In this document: positions 49,601 through 61,399 of the stretch, piece after piece
Numbering within the stretch: the first letter of the stretch is position 1
Layout: each line of letters starts with the position of its first letter
Program-made: the position numbers and the translations under genes
DNA from: Thamnaconus septentrionalis
Taxonomy: Eukaryota; Chordata; Actinopteri; Tetraodontiformes; Monacanthidae
NCBI GenBank assembly: GCA_009823395.1
Contig: CM020518.1
Location: forward strand, 10,902,501-10,966,500
Direction of reading: 5' to 3'
Length of the DNA: 64,000 bases
Notes under the pieces: model-generated
Seen by the model: the letters and a program-made list of their open reading frames with translations, nothing else
Databases searched by the model: none
What the model was told of the DNA's origin: nothing

Positions 49601-50479
49601 GCAGCAGCGACCACGTCTGTGTGGATTGCCCCTCGATGACTAACAGCGGGGTGCCGAACAGCGCCAGTGTTCCACGCCACATCCAGCCGCACATGAAAGC
49701 AAATAATTGCAATTGCACTTGCTCCAGCAGCTTTATTTAACTGTGCGAGCTATTCAGATGGAAATTAGAAGCTCTTTGAGTCCGATTGCATAAACCACTT
49801 TGTTAGGAGCGGTAGGAGTATGCGGCGCATCTGGAAGGTCTGGAACATTCTTTGATGTCAGAGAACGATGCTACTCGCTATGTCCTGTCCCCTCTAGCTG
49901 CTTCCCAGATTCGTCGTCATAGTTAACCTGATGCGTTCAAGTCATTGTTTACCCCGCACCTTTGCTTCAGGCCTGTTTGAGTGAGTGTGTGCTTGTGTTT
50001 CTTGCTACGCTTGACCTCCATTTATCATGGCGAAGTATCCAAAAGGATTCTTGTGTGTTTTTTTGGCAACTGTAAAGCATACAGAGAGCGCGAGAGTCAA
50101 CAAAGCAGGTCTGGGGGCGAAAAGAAACAGAGGGAGACTGTCTCAGATTCGCAGGAGCCGGAGATGATGGCCGTGTGTAAATCTGATGGGAAAAGCCAGT
50201 TGTTGGTAAGAGTGGCTTGTGATTTATTTGACACACCACTTGAAATGCCCCACATACCCCTGGAATGCATGTGCACATCGATTACATATGGAAAAGGGAC
50301 GGCCTTTAAAAAGCTCTTGGATAAATGGTGCGCCTGCTGGAGGTGGTGCAGACCAATCGGCTCGGTTCAACATGTGGCATAGCACAGCTGCACTCTTTCT
50401 CCGTCTTTCACTGATAAAACGTCAGATTCTGCAGCGCCTTCTTGCAGCTGCAAGGTTGCAGTTGCAGTTTGTTTTAGTC
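45770..50479 (+). other. dab2ip: dab2ip intron 3, continued
   Basis: No convincing exon. It contains the AGC repeat at 46652 and AT-rich DNA from 47.9 to 49.2 kb of fairly complex sequence that could include conserved non-coding elements. An ATG-started 93-codon frame at 48235-48516 has no recognisable motif and no splice or promoter support. Confidence 0.5.
46652..46687. repeat. (AGC)12 trinucleotide repeat
   Basis: Twelve uninterrupted AGC/CAG units about 0.9 kb downstream of the 45.6 kb leader. In the frames seen it would encode poly-Ala, poly-Gln or poly-Ser, but no exon is supported. Confidence 0.97.
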
Positions 50480-50699
50480 TAGGGCTGTCAAAGAAATTTT
50501 TTTTAATCGCGATTAATCACATAATCTTCATAGTTAACTGTGATTAATTGCATTTCAAGGCAATTTTAACCCCATAACGTAAAGTATTTCTTACTAGAAA
50601 TCGTCCAGAGGGGCCGACTGCGGGTTAGTAAAAGGGACAAAACGCGTTATGGATTGTATTTAACTAATCGCGATTAATGCGTTAACACTGACAACCCTA
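50480..50699. mobile_element. 220-bp hAT-type MITE
   Basis: Terminal inverted repeats TAGGGCTGTC and its partner GACAACCCTA are flanked by a perfect 8-bp target-site duplication, TTTTAGTC (50472-50479 and 50700-50707). The interior has repeated 'aatcgcgattaat' palindromes. An 8-bp duplication is the hallmark of hAT transposons. Non-autonomous, no ORF. Confidence 0.88.
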
Positions 50700-50707
50700 T
50701 TTTAGTC

Positions 50708-52999
50708 ACAACTAAATCCTGGCTGTGGCTCCTTTTGTGGCCCGAGGTTCAATGACAATGTTTCTCTGGAAAGAAACTTAACCTTCACTGGTTGATGACT
50801 GTTGTTCAGTGCGTGAATGTGTCCAGTCTCTGATGGGGGCACACACCATCATCGCATGAGTGGGGCAAATGCAGTCTTTTGCAGAAAAACTGCGTGTGTG
50901 CAGGCCATTAACCATTCCACTTTCTCATAGAATGCCTCTGATTGGTTCAATCGTTTGTCACCTGACTGATTGCAAATCAGTTGGCAATTTTCTCCAAATT
51001 GTCGGCGGTTAAGCTAAACGCCTACCTCCTCTTTGCCGTTTAAGAAACCTCACTTACTTTGCCATTCCAGACAGAGCGTTCCCGGTGAAAATAATGACAG
51101 TAGTTGGATTTTCTAGCTTTCAAGTGCGCGCTCCACTTCCATTAAGTCTGCCGTGACATTGATGCACAGATAAACAATCTTTCTTCGCAAATACACAGAG
51201 AGAATTGTGTCCGATAACGAAGGCGGAGGACTTTCGCTGAGCCAACAGTCGCTCAGCTGTCAGAGCGAAACGAAACAGGACTGCAGAAAAGGGAACATGG
51301 TGTTTGCGCGCACTTGGGCCTCTGCTGCCCCCAGAACACGCAGGTCGACCTCTCGGACAAGATCTTCACACTTCGCTTCACTGACTCGCTCATCTACAAT
51401 GCTGTATTTAGCCCTGGCTGTTTTTTAATTTATGACGGGTCACGCATGAAGGAGCCCCTTGAATCTTTCGCCGTGTCGCCAAGCTTTCAAAGATACAAAA
51501 GCATCAAGAGGATAAACACAATCCAGAGGCTTCTTGGCTGGAGAGGGTTCGTCTCAGCGGTCCCTGTCATACAGTCTTTTCCTGGTGGTCCCATATTGAG
51601 GTCAAGGCTGCATTGAGGGACATACTGTAATACTGAACCAAAAACAACTTCACTTATCCAGATAGACTAAGGGCGCGTTTCCACTTGCCGCAACACAGTT
51701 CCAACCGTTGCCATTTTGTTCCCTGCTTTCTTGGGTTTCAAAGCGGGCTGACCAAGTACCATAGTGGTGACGTAGCACAGAGCAGGGCCCTGATTGGGTA
51801 AGAGTTTTGACGAAAGCCGAGTGGGAGTCTTTCACGAAAACCAAAACCACCATTTTTAAATGTCCCGCGTGTGTGGATTTTTACATTGTCACGTATTAAA
51901 AACAGAAACGCTCATGAAACTGTAACATGGGCGAACAAAGAGCTGAAAGTTGCCTGGTGTGATCAGAGCAGCCATCCGTTGACCTTTAAAGTCCCTATAA
52001 TGTACACAAGACTTCAGAAAAACAAAAAACATTTTCCACCACAAAGAAACTACCAGCTCTTTCCTTGTGTCATCACATTTTTTCAAGGCTAATAAGCTGC
52101 ATGAGTAATAGGCAAAGGTTGATCATTAATTCAAGAAAAAAGTAACACAAAACCTACTCAGAGAACTTCCAAAAGCTTTCCCAACAACGCCAGGAAGACT
52201 TGAGATACCACTCACTGCACTTTCCAGACACAACTTTGTAATCAAATATGGTATTTAAACTTGGGAAACAAGTTCCATATGTACAAGTTGTCTGTCCTCA
52301 TTCGTCTTCAAGTGGATTCTTAGGTTATTGCGCACCAACACAGACACACACAGACAAACAGTGTGGGAGTGATTGGAATTATTTGCGATGATGTAAGAAG
52401 GTGGCCAAACATGCTGGGACAAAAACAGAAAACAGGAAAGAGGGGAAAATCAACTTTACTCTCAAAAGGCTTCCCCTTCCCACCGCCGCGCCTCACTTCC
52501 TGTCATATGACACACAGTCACTCACTTACTCACTCGCTAGCGTAAAAGGAGATTAGCTTGCAGCACTGAGAGACAGTTGCATTGTCATTCGGCGCCCTTG
52601 CGAGACCAGCTGCATCGTCCCAAATAGTCGTACCCTTCTCGCGTCCCGCCACAGACCTCGCCGGGCGGCCGCGCACTGCGGACGTCAGCTGACATCACCG
52701 CATTAGCGCTAGTTTCGTGACGGAGGCCCCGGACGCTCGCAGTGGCTGCACGAATCCAAAACAAACTCCAAATCTGCGTCTGTTTCCTCCAGTCCGCCCC
52801 GCTCCATCTCCGGAAGGACACATCGGCACAAACACACCCACAATGTGTCTGTGCATGTGTGCCGTGAAGGGAAATGGTGAGAGTGCTGCTTAGAAGTCAG
52901 ACACAGATTCCCACGCTAGGATTAAAAAAGTGTTGACATTGCGGCCAGAGGGTTGACTCCACTGGCATGGCTGCCTTCCAGTAGCAGGATCCACTCGAC
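50708..52999 (+). other. dab2ip: dab2ip intron 3, continued
   Basis: No gene assigned. It holds one weak exon-like block (51335-51403) and a CpG-rich patch at about 52590-52760 that includes 'gacgtcagctgacatcacc', which contains a CRE-like half site. Confidence 0.45.
51335..51403 (+). other. weak exon-like block, product unknown
   Basis: After 'tctgctgcccccag' come 23 codons with mostly G/C third bases (NTQVDLSDKIFTLRFTDSL...). The possible donor 'gctgtattta' is poor. It may be a decayed exon of an unidentified gene. Confidence 0.2.
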
Positions 53000-53191
53000 C
53001 AGGGGTCACTAACACGGTACCCGCGGACACCAGGTCGCCCCCGCGGACCTGAAGGATGAGTCGCCCGCACGCCTGTTCTAAAAATAGCACTAGCACTAAC
53101 TCTGTGAGCTGGATCTAAAATGTTACTTTATTCTGTTGCTGTTATTTTGTGATCACACTTGCATTTATATAGATTCGAAAATTACAATATC

Positions 53192-53193
<2 letters not shown>

Positions 53194-53228
<35 letters not shown>
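53194..53228. repeat. (AT)n microsatellite
   Basis: About 35 bp of AT units inside the hAT-type element. Confidence 0.95.
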
Positions 53229-53232
<4 letters not shown>

Positions 53233-53489
53233 ACACATGTAATAAAATACTTTAGTTCACCTAAAGTCTAGAAAAGTTTAGGTGAACTGGATCCAACCTT
53301 GTTCAGTCATTTTTGGTAATTATTGTGCGAATTAACGTGATCAGTCTTCACATAGATGAGTATCATTAAAGCATAAAATAAACCTTTGACAAGCCTGGCA
53401 CACTTGTCACTTTTTAAGCATTGCCCTATATTGTTTTTAACTGACTCTATGACTTGTGTCTATGGAGATTCATTTATGCAGGTAGAAAG

Positions 53490-53731
53490 TTCTTCTAAAA
53501 ATGATTTTATTTTAAAACACTGGACGTTAAGAACAAATCTAAACACCTTCATCAGTCTCTGGCTCACACATTGGGCTGTCATGTGACCCTCATGTAGCTA
53601 TAACTGCCAGAGCTACTTCCTGTGGACCAAACAACTGATGTGAAGGTGTTTGGATGAACCCCGAAACGTCGTGTGATTTTAAAATTGTTCTTTCCGTCCA
53701 ATGTTTTAAAATAAAGTTCTTTTTAGAAGAC
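53490..53731. mobile_element. nested inverted-repeat (foldback-like) element
   Basis: The left arm 'tcttctaaaa...ttttattttaaaacactgga' is repeated inverted at the right end ('...ttttaaaataaagttctttttagaaga'). A second, inner pair is 'aaacaccttcatcag' against 'ctgatgtgaaggtgttt'. The arms are roughly 45-50 bp and about 150 bp apart. No clear target duplication. Confidence 0.6.
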
Positions 53732-53799
53732 TCTAAGACTTTTATATCACGTTGACATTTAAAAAAATCAAAATAAATTCAGGAGCAATAAAGCTCAAA

Positions 53800-53876
53800 A
53801 CCGCAATTCTATTGTCACTACTTGTAGTGCAATGGCAATAAAGGCTATTTTATTCTATTCTATTCTGTTCTCTTCT
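53800..53876 (+). repeat. retroposon tail ending in (ATTCT)n
   Basis: 'gtagtgcaatggcaataaagg' followed by 'attctattctattctgttctcttct' is a typical fish LINE/SINE 3' end. Confidence 0.55.
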
Positions 53877-54040
53877 ATAATATATAACTAAAGGCAAGCT
53901 GAGAGAACTTGTCATTTCATTAGAGTGCAGCAAACTGGTTGCTCTTCGTATGACTCAGTACCCATGAAGTAGCAGTCAGGTTCAAAAAGGTTGGTGGCCC
54001 CAGCACGAGACTATTTGGATTAGTGAAAAATGTGCTTTTC

Positions 54041-54063
54041 CAAAAAAAAAAAAAAAAAAAAAA
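54041..54063. repeat. poly-A tract
   Basis: About 22 consecutive A just downstream of the hAT-type element. Confidence 0.9.
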
Positions 54064-54094
54064 TGGCGTTCAGTTTTTGTTTGCGCCTGTGCAG

Positions 54095-54360
54095 GCTGTG
54101 AACCTATCCAAAAAACTCAGCATGACAGGCCTTGATACACTCCCCACTGTGTCGCACTGGCGCTCCCCACAAAGCGCCGTCACGTGTTTGCCCTTGTTCC
54201 ACGACGACCTCCTCTCCAAGATTCGCACTCTGCGTGTCGGTTCATTTGTGCACTCATGCATAATAATCCTCAACAATGCATTGACCCGCTGCTGCCGCTG
54301 CGGCGAGTGGCCAGGCAGAAGCGAGTGCTCGTGTGCCGAGCTGTGCAGGAAGGAAGGCAG
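54095..54360 (+). other. 266-bp exon-like open block, product unknown
   Basis: Bracketed by 'tttgcgcctgtgcag' and 'ggaaggcag|gtgaga', it is open throughout in one frame (begins AVNLSKKLSMTG, ends in a Cys-rich CCRCGEWPGRSECSC region). No family recognised, and a second frame is also open over the last two thirds, which weakens the case. Confidence 0.22.
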
Positions 54361-55070
54361 GTGAGAATCAATGGTGCGTCCACGGGAAGGTGAGTGCTGG
54401 GCGTGAGGGAGAGTTTTACAGCCGCTGCCCTGGCCATCTCCCCGCGCACCGCTGCCAAATCCTGAAGTCGGCCCCCTCCCTTATCCTGACTTACATTTCA
54501 CATGGCCCGTTTGTATGACAATGGAGTCTCTGTGGCTGAATGGGAAGTCTCAGCACTTGTGTGGCTTTGTCTGAATTCCCCAAATTCCAGCAAGAAGAAT
54601 AAGAATTCCTGAATGCTAAAAAGGCAGCAGATATCAGATGGATACATATTTATTAGGTATAGATTTTAGCCCAGTTCAGTCTTTTGAACCGAGATGTTCA
54701 TTTAGCGAAGCAATTCGTTGTTGTTTTTTGCTGAAGAACTGCAAACAGAGGGCTAAATATGATGATTTTGGTGCAAAGGCTTTCAACTGCAATGGAGAAT
54801 GAAAGAATATGGGTTTAATGTTGTTGTTTGTTTTTTTTATGGACAACCAGTCGCCAACTCAGGTCCAAGAGTTTTATTTGAGGGTATAAGAAGACAATCT
54901 AAAGACAAAGGCTCAGTTGTGGCCAGGTTTTTGTCTTTTGCCGCAACAAAGCAGTTGATCAGAATCCTATCTGGGAACCGCTTCTCTCTGCCTTGATTTG
55001 TCCATCCCCAGTCTAAGACTCTGGTGTGACCTGGGATTAAAAGGGGAGTTACGATGCAGATTAATGGAGT

Positions 55071-55072
<2 letters not shown>

Positions 55073-55131
<59 letters not shown>
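55073..55131. repeat. (GT)n microsatellite
   Basis: About 59 bp of GT units. Confidence 0.97.
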
Positions 55132-55133
<2 letters not shown>

Positions 55134-55465
55134 GATCCCAGTGTGCGTTCGCTTGTGTTCAGAGCATCGATCTGATTTGCCCCGTGTAAGCTCTCCGCTA
55201 AATGTCAACAGCGGAATGTGGGCAACATTCATGCTGATACTGACACTGTCATGCCGCGTGTTTACCTTGTCTTGCCGTAGTGACCGTTAATGTCCCCACC
55301 GGAACTGTGCAGGCTCCGCAAAATATGCTGCTGCGCTCTATATTGTTGGTGATGTTGTTTTAGGGTCAGGGTCACTTTCCACCAGTGATGTGAAGGCAAG
55401 ATTACATAAGAATTGAAAAAAACATCTCTTTGTAGAACATTTACGATTGGGCTAGGCCCATGACT

Positions 55466-55517
55466 ACATCCACCCACCATCCATCAATCAATCCATCTGT
55501 CCACCCATCTGTCCATT
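55466..55517 (-). repeat. CCAT/CCATCTGT-rich tract
   Basis: Imperfect 'ccatc' units resemble the reverse complement of a GGATGGATGG retroposon tail, but no body follows. Confidence 0.5.
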
Positions 55518-55967
55518 TCCTATTGTAGCCATCTTGATGTGAAGGGTTAAAGGTTTCCACCCTGGCCACATAGAGACACGCAGCACACGTTTTATAAGAG
55601 GACATTGTTTTGGCCTTTGGGCTTCCAGAAAGGAATCCTTGTACAAACTGACGGTGCTTTAAAATGACCTGATGGTGACGTCCAACCCGATGTGCAGGCT
55701 GTCAGAGCAGATCGACGTTCCTTCGGACACTCTTAAGAAGTCCATCCGCCCGGGGAGGGTCAAACGGGTTTAGCTACGTCTGGCATCTATGTGTTGCCAC
55801 GGAGATCAGGTGGCGTAAACAAACAATGATGTCAAACGTAAAGAACAAGCCCACATTAAAAATGTTTTCAACCCTGGAAGGAGTTTCCAAAAGTTTCAGT
55901 TTCAGTGCTAAAGAATCTGTTTTTTTGAATGAATGAAAAGTGAAATGAAATGAATGGGGAAAAAAAT

Positions 55968-55968
<1 letters not shown>

Positions 55969-56002
<34 letters not shown>
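55969..56002. repeat. (GT)n microsatellite
   Basis: About 34 bp of GT units. Confidence 0.95.
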
Positions 56003-56006
<4 letters not shown>

Positions 56007-59000
56007 AAAACAGAAGAACAAGTTGCTTCTGACTGAGCACAATGTCACATGACTCTTGGGCCTTTTCTCCTCCGCTGCACTTGTTAGCAACATGGCCGCA
56101 GGTCCGTCTGCGCTCCTCTTGGAGTGGCTGCCTCATTAGCGAGACCCCCCACACCCTCCCACCCGCTCTGCCTCTCCCTCCCACCCCTCCTTCATGCCTC
56201 TTTTATTCCTTTTTAATCATCAGCAAAGAGAAAAAATCTCCAACTCCCACTCCTCCTCCTCCAGCTTACAGTTTTTTTTTGTTGTTTTTTTTTAACTCGA
56301 CTGACACACAGAATCCTCTGTTCTCTTCCTCTCGTCTTGTATAATGAGTTTTCTGCCCTGGATGGGACCTTCTGCAGTTTGGCATTTGCTCCAGGGGGCT
56401 GAGGGGGAAGTGAGAGACATGAATGAAAAAAAAAAAAAAAGACTGGGTGGGTGGGGTGTAGCCTGTCTGAGATGACAGACTCCGGGGGCGTGGTCGCAAT
56501 GTTCGCTTTTATGACATTACAAGCAACTAGAAATCCACCCTCGGCACTGTACAGACATAAATATTTTCTATTTGAAGGAAAAGTTCACCCAAACTTGACG
56601 ACGTGTTCCTGGTTACCTCTCTCTCTATGAAAGCACAAATCAAACAGTTCATTATACCTCCAACATTTAAGAAGAACAGAGGCCGGCGTTTGGTCTTGGC
56701 GTCGGCACCGTCACGCCGACACTTGCAGTGCGAAGAAGACATTTCGCTGGAGAACAATGCTCTCCCCTCATCTCCTCTGCCTATTATTAGAGGGGAGTTG
56801 AGGCTGCTCCTCAGTCCCATCTGGCTGCCTGTCGGCTGCCACCTTCTGTCAGATCAGTTCAGATTAGAACTCGTTTGGACGGCGCTATTGAGAAATGTCT
56901 GAATGGAGGAGCCGCAGCCGTCGGTCGTGACTTATCAAGCAGAGCGCCACAATAACGCCGATAGTAGGATATCTCCTCATTCATGATGCACTACAATGTA
57001 ACAATGCATCTCACTACTTTATGGGACTAACTGCCAGGGCAATCACAAAATATATAATATAATCCTATGAAGAGTAAGGGGAATTTTAAAAGAAAAGTGC
57101 TGCGGATGTCACCGTTGTTTTTTTGTTTGGTTTTTTTTTTTTTTTATCGCAAACGTTGCCCCCGTTCACTTGCTTATAAAGCCGTACCACAAAGTTGTTG
57201 CCGTTACCAGCTATGCACCATTTTTTCCACCAGGGGCCAGTATTGTGTTAATTTATAGTCCACCTAGTTGAATTAGCCCTGCTGTTAGATACACAGCTGG
57301 CTGCAAGAAAGTTGTGCTATGACTTTATATTATTATTATTTAATCGTTTTTCACTTTAATTTATTAGTAGCTGTTAAATTAGCAAATCTTGGCCTGACTG
57401 TGCTTTTTTATTTATATATATATTCTGACTTTTTCTTAAGCTTCGATTAAAAATCTCAAACATGACAAACAGATTTTAAGCTACAAGACGCCGCAGTGTA
57501 ATGCCATAGCCTAGCATTGACCCCAAGAGCTTATCGGTTTAATAGAATACAAATCCGATCGCTGGCGGTGCGGATGCGAGATGAATCTGATCTCTTGCTC
57601 TCGGTCGGACGACTTTGCAGCTTTTTCCACCAAATCGGCTCTGTGTCAGCGCGAATTACAAAGCCAAGCAGTTTCAAGACGGCAACCTTCTTGTCTTCAA
57701 AGTTCTCCTTGAACTTTTTTTTTTTTTTGCATTTGTTGATGAATCTGCTGCTATCATCCTAATGGCAGTTTCACCATTTATTTGCAGGCAGACAGACGGG
57801 TTTTAATCCGGGCAGTTTATGCTTTCTCATCACACGGCGGGTCCTGCTTTTGTTATTTGGGAGCCGCGTTCGGAGCTGACACTCACTTTGAGGTGTTTGG
57901 CCGTAAAGGCTGTCTGTATCTGGGCTGTAATAGGCAGTGCGAGCCACTCTTTGTGCCAGAGTCACTCAGAAGACCAAAGAGTGGGTTGAGTTAAAGATCA
58001 ATACACCCCTCTCAGCCTTTTTTTTTTTTAAGGGTTTGAGTGATCTGAAAGCCGAATCGGTTTAATTTATCCATCAGTCAGACCTTCACCCGCATTCTCA
58101 AGCTAATTCTTTTTAACATATGGAAGTAGCTTGAAGGCAATTTACCAAAGTAATGAATGTAAAACCTGCTTTTCTTTCATTTTCTCTGCGCTGGACTGTG
58201 GCTTCTCTTTTATCTTTCAGCAAAAATGAAAGACATTCTATTTTTGTTAAACAATAGTGAAAGAAGCATATCCCGAAAAATGCAATTACTCATTTTTTTT
58301 TTCTAAGAAGCGCGGCCTTCAGCTTTCCCAAGGTGCGCACGCACGGATGAAAAATGTCATTGTTCTATTCACAAGTGGTGCTCGAGATACAGGAGCTGCA
58401 CCCGCCGTGCGCTTCCTTCAGAGTTTCTCTTTAATAATATGTTGTTGTCGCGCCACACGATCTGACTGATCTCTTTCTTTCCCGTCTGTCTCTTCTGTTT
58501 CTGCGCTGCCGTATGGGTCTGACGCCGCCTTTTGCCGGAATTCTCAACAGGTAAGCGATTTCCTGACGCGGCTGCGCCCGCTTCTCCTCAAACCCTCCCT
58601 CTCTCCCCGCTAATGTTTCCTCCTGTGGCCGAGACTTTCTAACAGCGGGGCTTCTATTTTTCCCCCGTTTCAATAGGTGTTATTGTGTGAGGCTGAGTCA
58701 CTTGGCCCGATAAATGCGAACATTTGGTCTTTGTGGGACTCGTTTGCGATGTTTCAGCGGTGGAGAGGAACGGCAGATGCATAAGAGGCATGCTGGGTCA
58801 AACTCGGAGGTCCACGGTGACCACCTCACTCAGCCCGAGACCTTCAGATATATTATCGTATGCGCCAACAACGTCCTTTCATTTTGAAACCTCATTGCAC
58901 AAAAATGCAGCTTGAAAGCAGCAGCGCTAGTTTGCATCTGAAAGGTCGTCCTGTAGTGCTGCAATTTTCTTTTCTTGCTTTTTCTGTTTTCGCATCTCTA

Positions 59001-59307
59001 GGTACCATGTTATACCTTATTATACATGCATGGGTATATCTTCAGGGCTTATGAGCAGCTAATAAATGCTTGCGGTTGGGAATGTTTTGCAGTAATTCCG
59101 TATAACAAAGGACGTGATGGTTAAGCCACTTGATGTAAACTTTGATTTATCACATTTCAAATTCACTTCAATCCAACTATTTTTGACCACACAACCTGTT
59201 GCATTTCCCACAATACATCCAAATATACACCTCTTTATATATACATAACCCTCTCTGAAGGAATAATGACTAACTGGCCAAATAATACCTCAGATTTGTC
59301 CCACCTA

Positions 59308-59680
59308 CAGGTAGTACCCCAAAAATTAGAATATCAAGTAAAAGTTGTTTTATTTTGGCAATTCAACATAAAAGATGAAACCAACAAGTTTTATTGAGCC
59401 ATTACACGCAAATTGACATCTCAAGCAGTTCCTTGTTGTAACTTTGCTGATTAAAATGTTCAGCTTATTAAAAACCACAAACCCACAAACTAAGAAAATT
59501 ATTTTAAATTTGAGATTTTTTTTTAAGCTGCAAGACCTGATCAGCAAAATCCAAAGAAATAATAACTTGAAATATATTGATTTGCATATTATTCGTTTGT
59601 ATAATATGTCAAATTCACCTTTTAAGTTGAACTGCAGAAACAACCTTTTCAGGATATTCTAATTTTCTGGGTAGTACCTG
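59308..59680. mobile_element. 373-bp Tc1/mariner-like MITE
   Basis: The left end, CAGGTAGTACCCCAAAAATT, and the complement of the right end, CAGGTACTACCCAGAAAATT, are inverted repeats that extend through 'agaatatc'. A TA lies on each side (59306-59307 and 59681-59682), the target duplication typical of Tc1/mariner elements. The interior is AT-rich and has no transposase. Confidence 0.85.
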
Positions 59681-59732
59681 TATTTCTCCCCGACCTGACT
59701 CTGGCCCTCGGCTGCTCACTGGTGTCTTTGTG

Positions 59733-60125
59733 ATGGAACCGGCGGAGGCTGGCAGCGCCGCGCGAACTCTGCGCGACCCCTACTCGCGCGCAGACTCCAG
59801 GGTCCATTTAACAAGGAGTCACTGTAGGCACCCATTCCCATGGCGACCGTCGCGGCGGCGAGATCAGATCAGCTCGCCTTGTCGCGAAAAACGCACAGAC
59901 GATCGCGCGCGCGCCTCTCTCTTCGCGGACGAGTCAGAACCGGCCCATTCCGGATTCGGCCCCAGCTTGCCGGCGACTGATGTGATCACGCTCGCTCATA
60001 AAAACCCACGCCGGCTGACGCGCATTTGGTATATTGGCAGTTTTCTCGGTGCGAGCGCAATTAGACGGCATCGTCCTGGTGATTCACGAGCCCCCGTGGC
60101 TCCGCCGTGTGACGCCTGAAGGCCA
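59733..60125 (+). promoter_or_regulatory. CpG-rich block, possible CpG island
   Basis: Dense CpGs ('gcagcgccgcgcgaac', 'gaccgtcgcggcggcgag', 'gatcgcgcgcgcgcc') contrast with the AT-rich transposon just before. A 128-codon ATG frame (59733-60119) runs through it but resembles no protein I know, and CpG-rich DNA is poor in stop codons. It may be a regulatory island about 2 kb upstream of promoter 1c. Confidence 0.4.
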
Positions 60126-61399
60126 TCCTGCTCCCTCTTGTGCCCCTCCCCCACCCGCCGCCAGACTCTGGAGGCGCACCGGATAATGACTCCGCTAAAA
60201 GCTGCAACCCTCAGACAGACGCATGCACGCTCCTGTGTTCTGTAACTGGGGGTTTGTGGGCTGAAGAGTCGCGCCCCGTCGGTTTCTAACGCAGCACCCA
60301 GCGGTGTCGGGCGGTGGGGGAGGGGTGGGGAACAAATGAGATGCCAATGAGGAAGCGGCAGGAAGACTTTGATTAAGTGGCATCGATTGATAAATTATTT
60401 TTCCAACCCTCGGGAGCCGGAGACAGAAGTCAATGCTTGTTCTGCTGCTCCTGGGCCTTCGTCATTCGCAGTTGCCGACTTTCAGTTTTTGAACAGCGTC
60501 TTTTAAACCCCTTTACCAGCACGCTGGAGTCCTTGACTTTCATTTTTTTCCACTTCTGTTTGAGTGCAGATGCATTAGACTTAGAAGTGTACTATCAAAC
60601 AGCGTTTACCCCCCCCAGCTGAGTAAAGCAGAGCCAAGGGAACTGCAGTAACCATCAGCCCCCCCAATCCCAACACCCTTCCGGTTTAGTCAGTGCAGCA
60701 AAAACGATGGACGCCACAAGTGGCAAGAAACAGGCACTTATTGTCAAAGTCGATAAATGGGAATGATGAGAAGGTGATTGACATGCGAAAACAATATGCA
60801 GAGACTCCAGGAGGGGGATTCATACAAGCACTGTTTTGCACATGCTGCATAAAGTTCAAGTCAGTTTAAGAGGCTCACGCCGACTTTTGATAGAAAAAAG
60901 GTCTCTGTAACTTTACGGCACTAAACCGAGGACTTGTCGGTGAGGCGCTATCAACCTCTGCTCTTCCTCCCTCTCCCACCGTAAAACCCTCGGCGTCCGT
61001 TTTTAGTGTCAGTTCGGGTTTCCACTTTTACTGGAAGTTGTACGGAGCCTGCAGCCCGCATCCCACAGGTTCCCTCCGCTGAGGCAGGCGTGACCTTGTA
61101 AAGTTCAGGAACTTTGTAACCGTTGGCAGCGGCGGATCCATGTCGTTGTTTTTGGGGGAAATCTGAGAGGGTTAAAGTGTCGTTTGGACCGGAACCAGAT
61201 GTAGAATCTCGATCGGGTATTGATGATTAATAGACGGGGACGACTAGAAAGACGCACACACACGCCTGCTGCTGCCTCGGAATCCTCAAACTGGTTCCAC
61301 TTCCATTCAGCTCCACCGTCTCTGTGTGCCTTCCTCCTCCATTGTGTGTTCAATTGTGCGCCTGCCAGCGGACTCCGGCCCATCTGCCTGACCCCTGTC
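60126..61399 (+). other. dab2ip: non-coding stretch between CpG-rich block and promoter 1c
   Basis: No gene recognised. Open frames on both strands around 61.1-61.6 kb are taken as chance. Confidence 0.5.

Larger units (their letters stand above)
53000..54003. mobile_element. about 1.0-kb hAT-type non-autonomous element with a nested inverted-repeat element
   Basis: The left end, CAGGGGTCACTAAC, and the complement of the right end, CTGGGGCCACCAAC, are inverted repeats. Flanking 8-mers 'cactcgac' (52992-52999) and 'cacgagac' (54004-54011) match at six of eight positions, as expected for an aged duplication. The element contains an (AT)n run, a separate inverted-repeat element at 53490-53731 and a retroposon tail, so it is a composite. 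No transposase frame seen. Confidence 0.7.
54364..59307 (+). other. dab2ip: dab2ip intron 3, continued
   Basis: No exon assigned. It holds (GT)n repeats at 55073 and 55969, a CCAT-rich stretch at 55466 and T/A tracts near 56275, 56429, 57130 and 57716. Confidence 0.5.

Noticed and set aside
58513..58550. Possible start exon MGLTPPFAGILN with donor 'caacag|gtaagc'
   Set aside because: The donor is good, but the exon would end in phase 2, which does not fit the phase-1 leaders, and there is no promoter-like sequence or family match.
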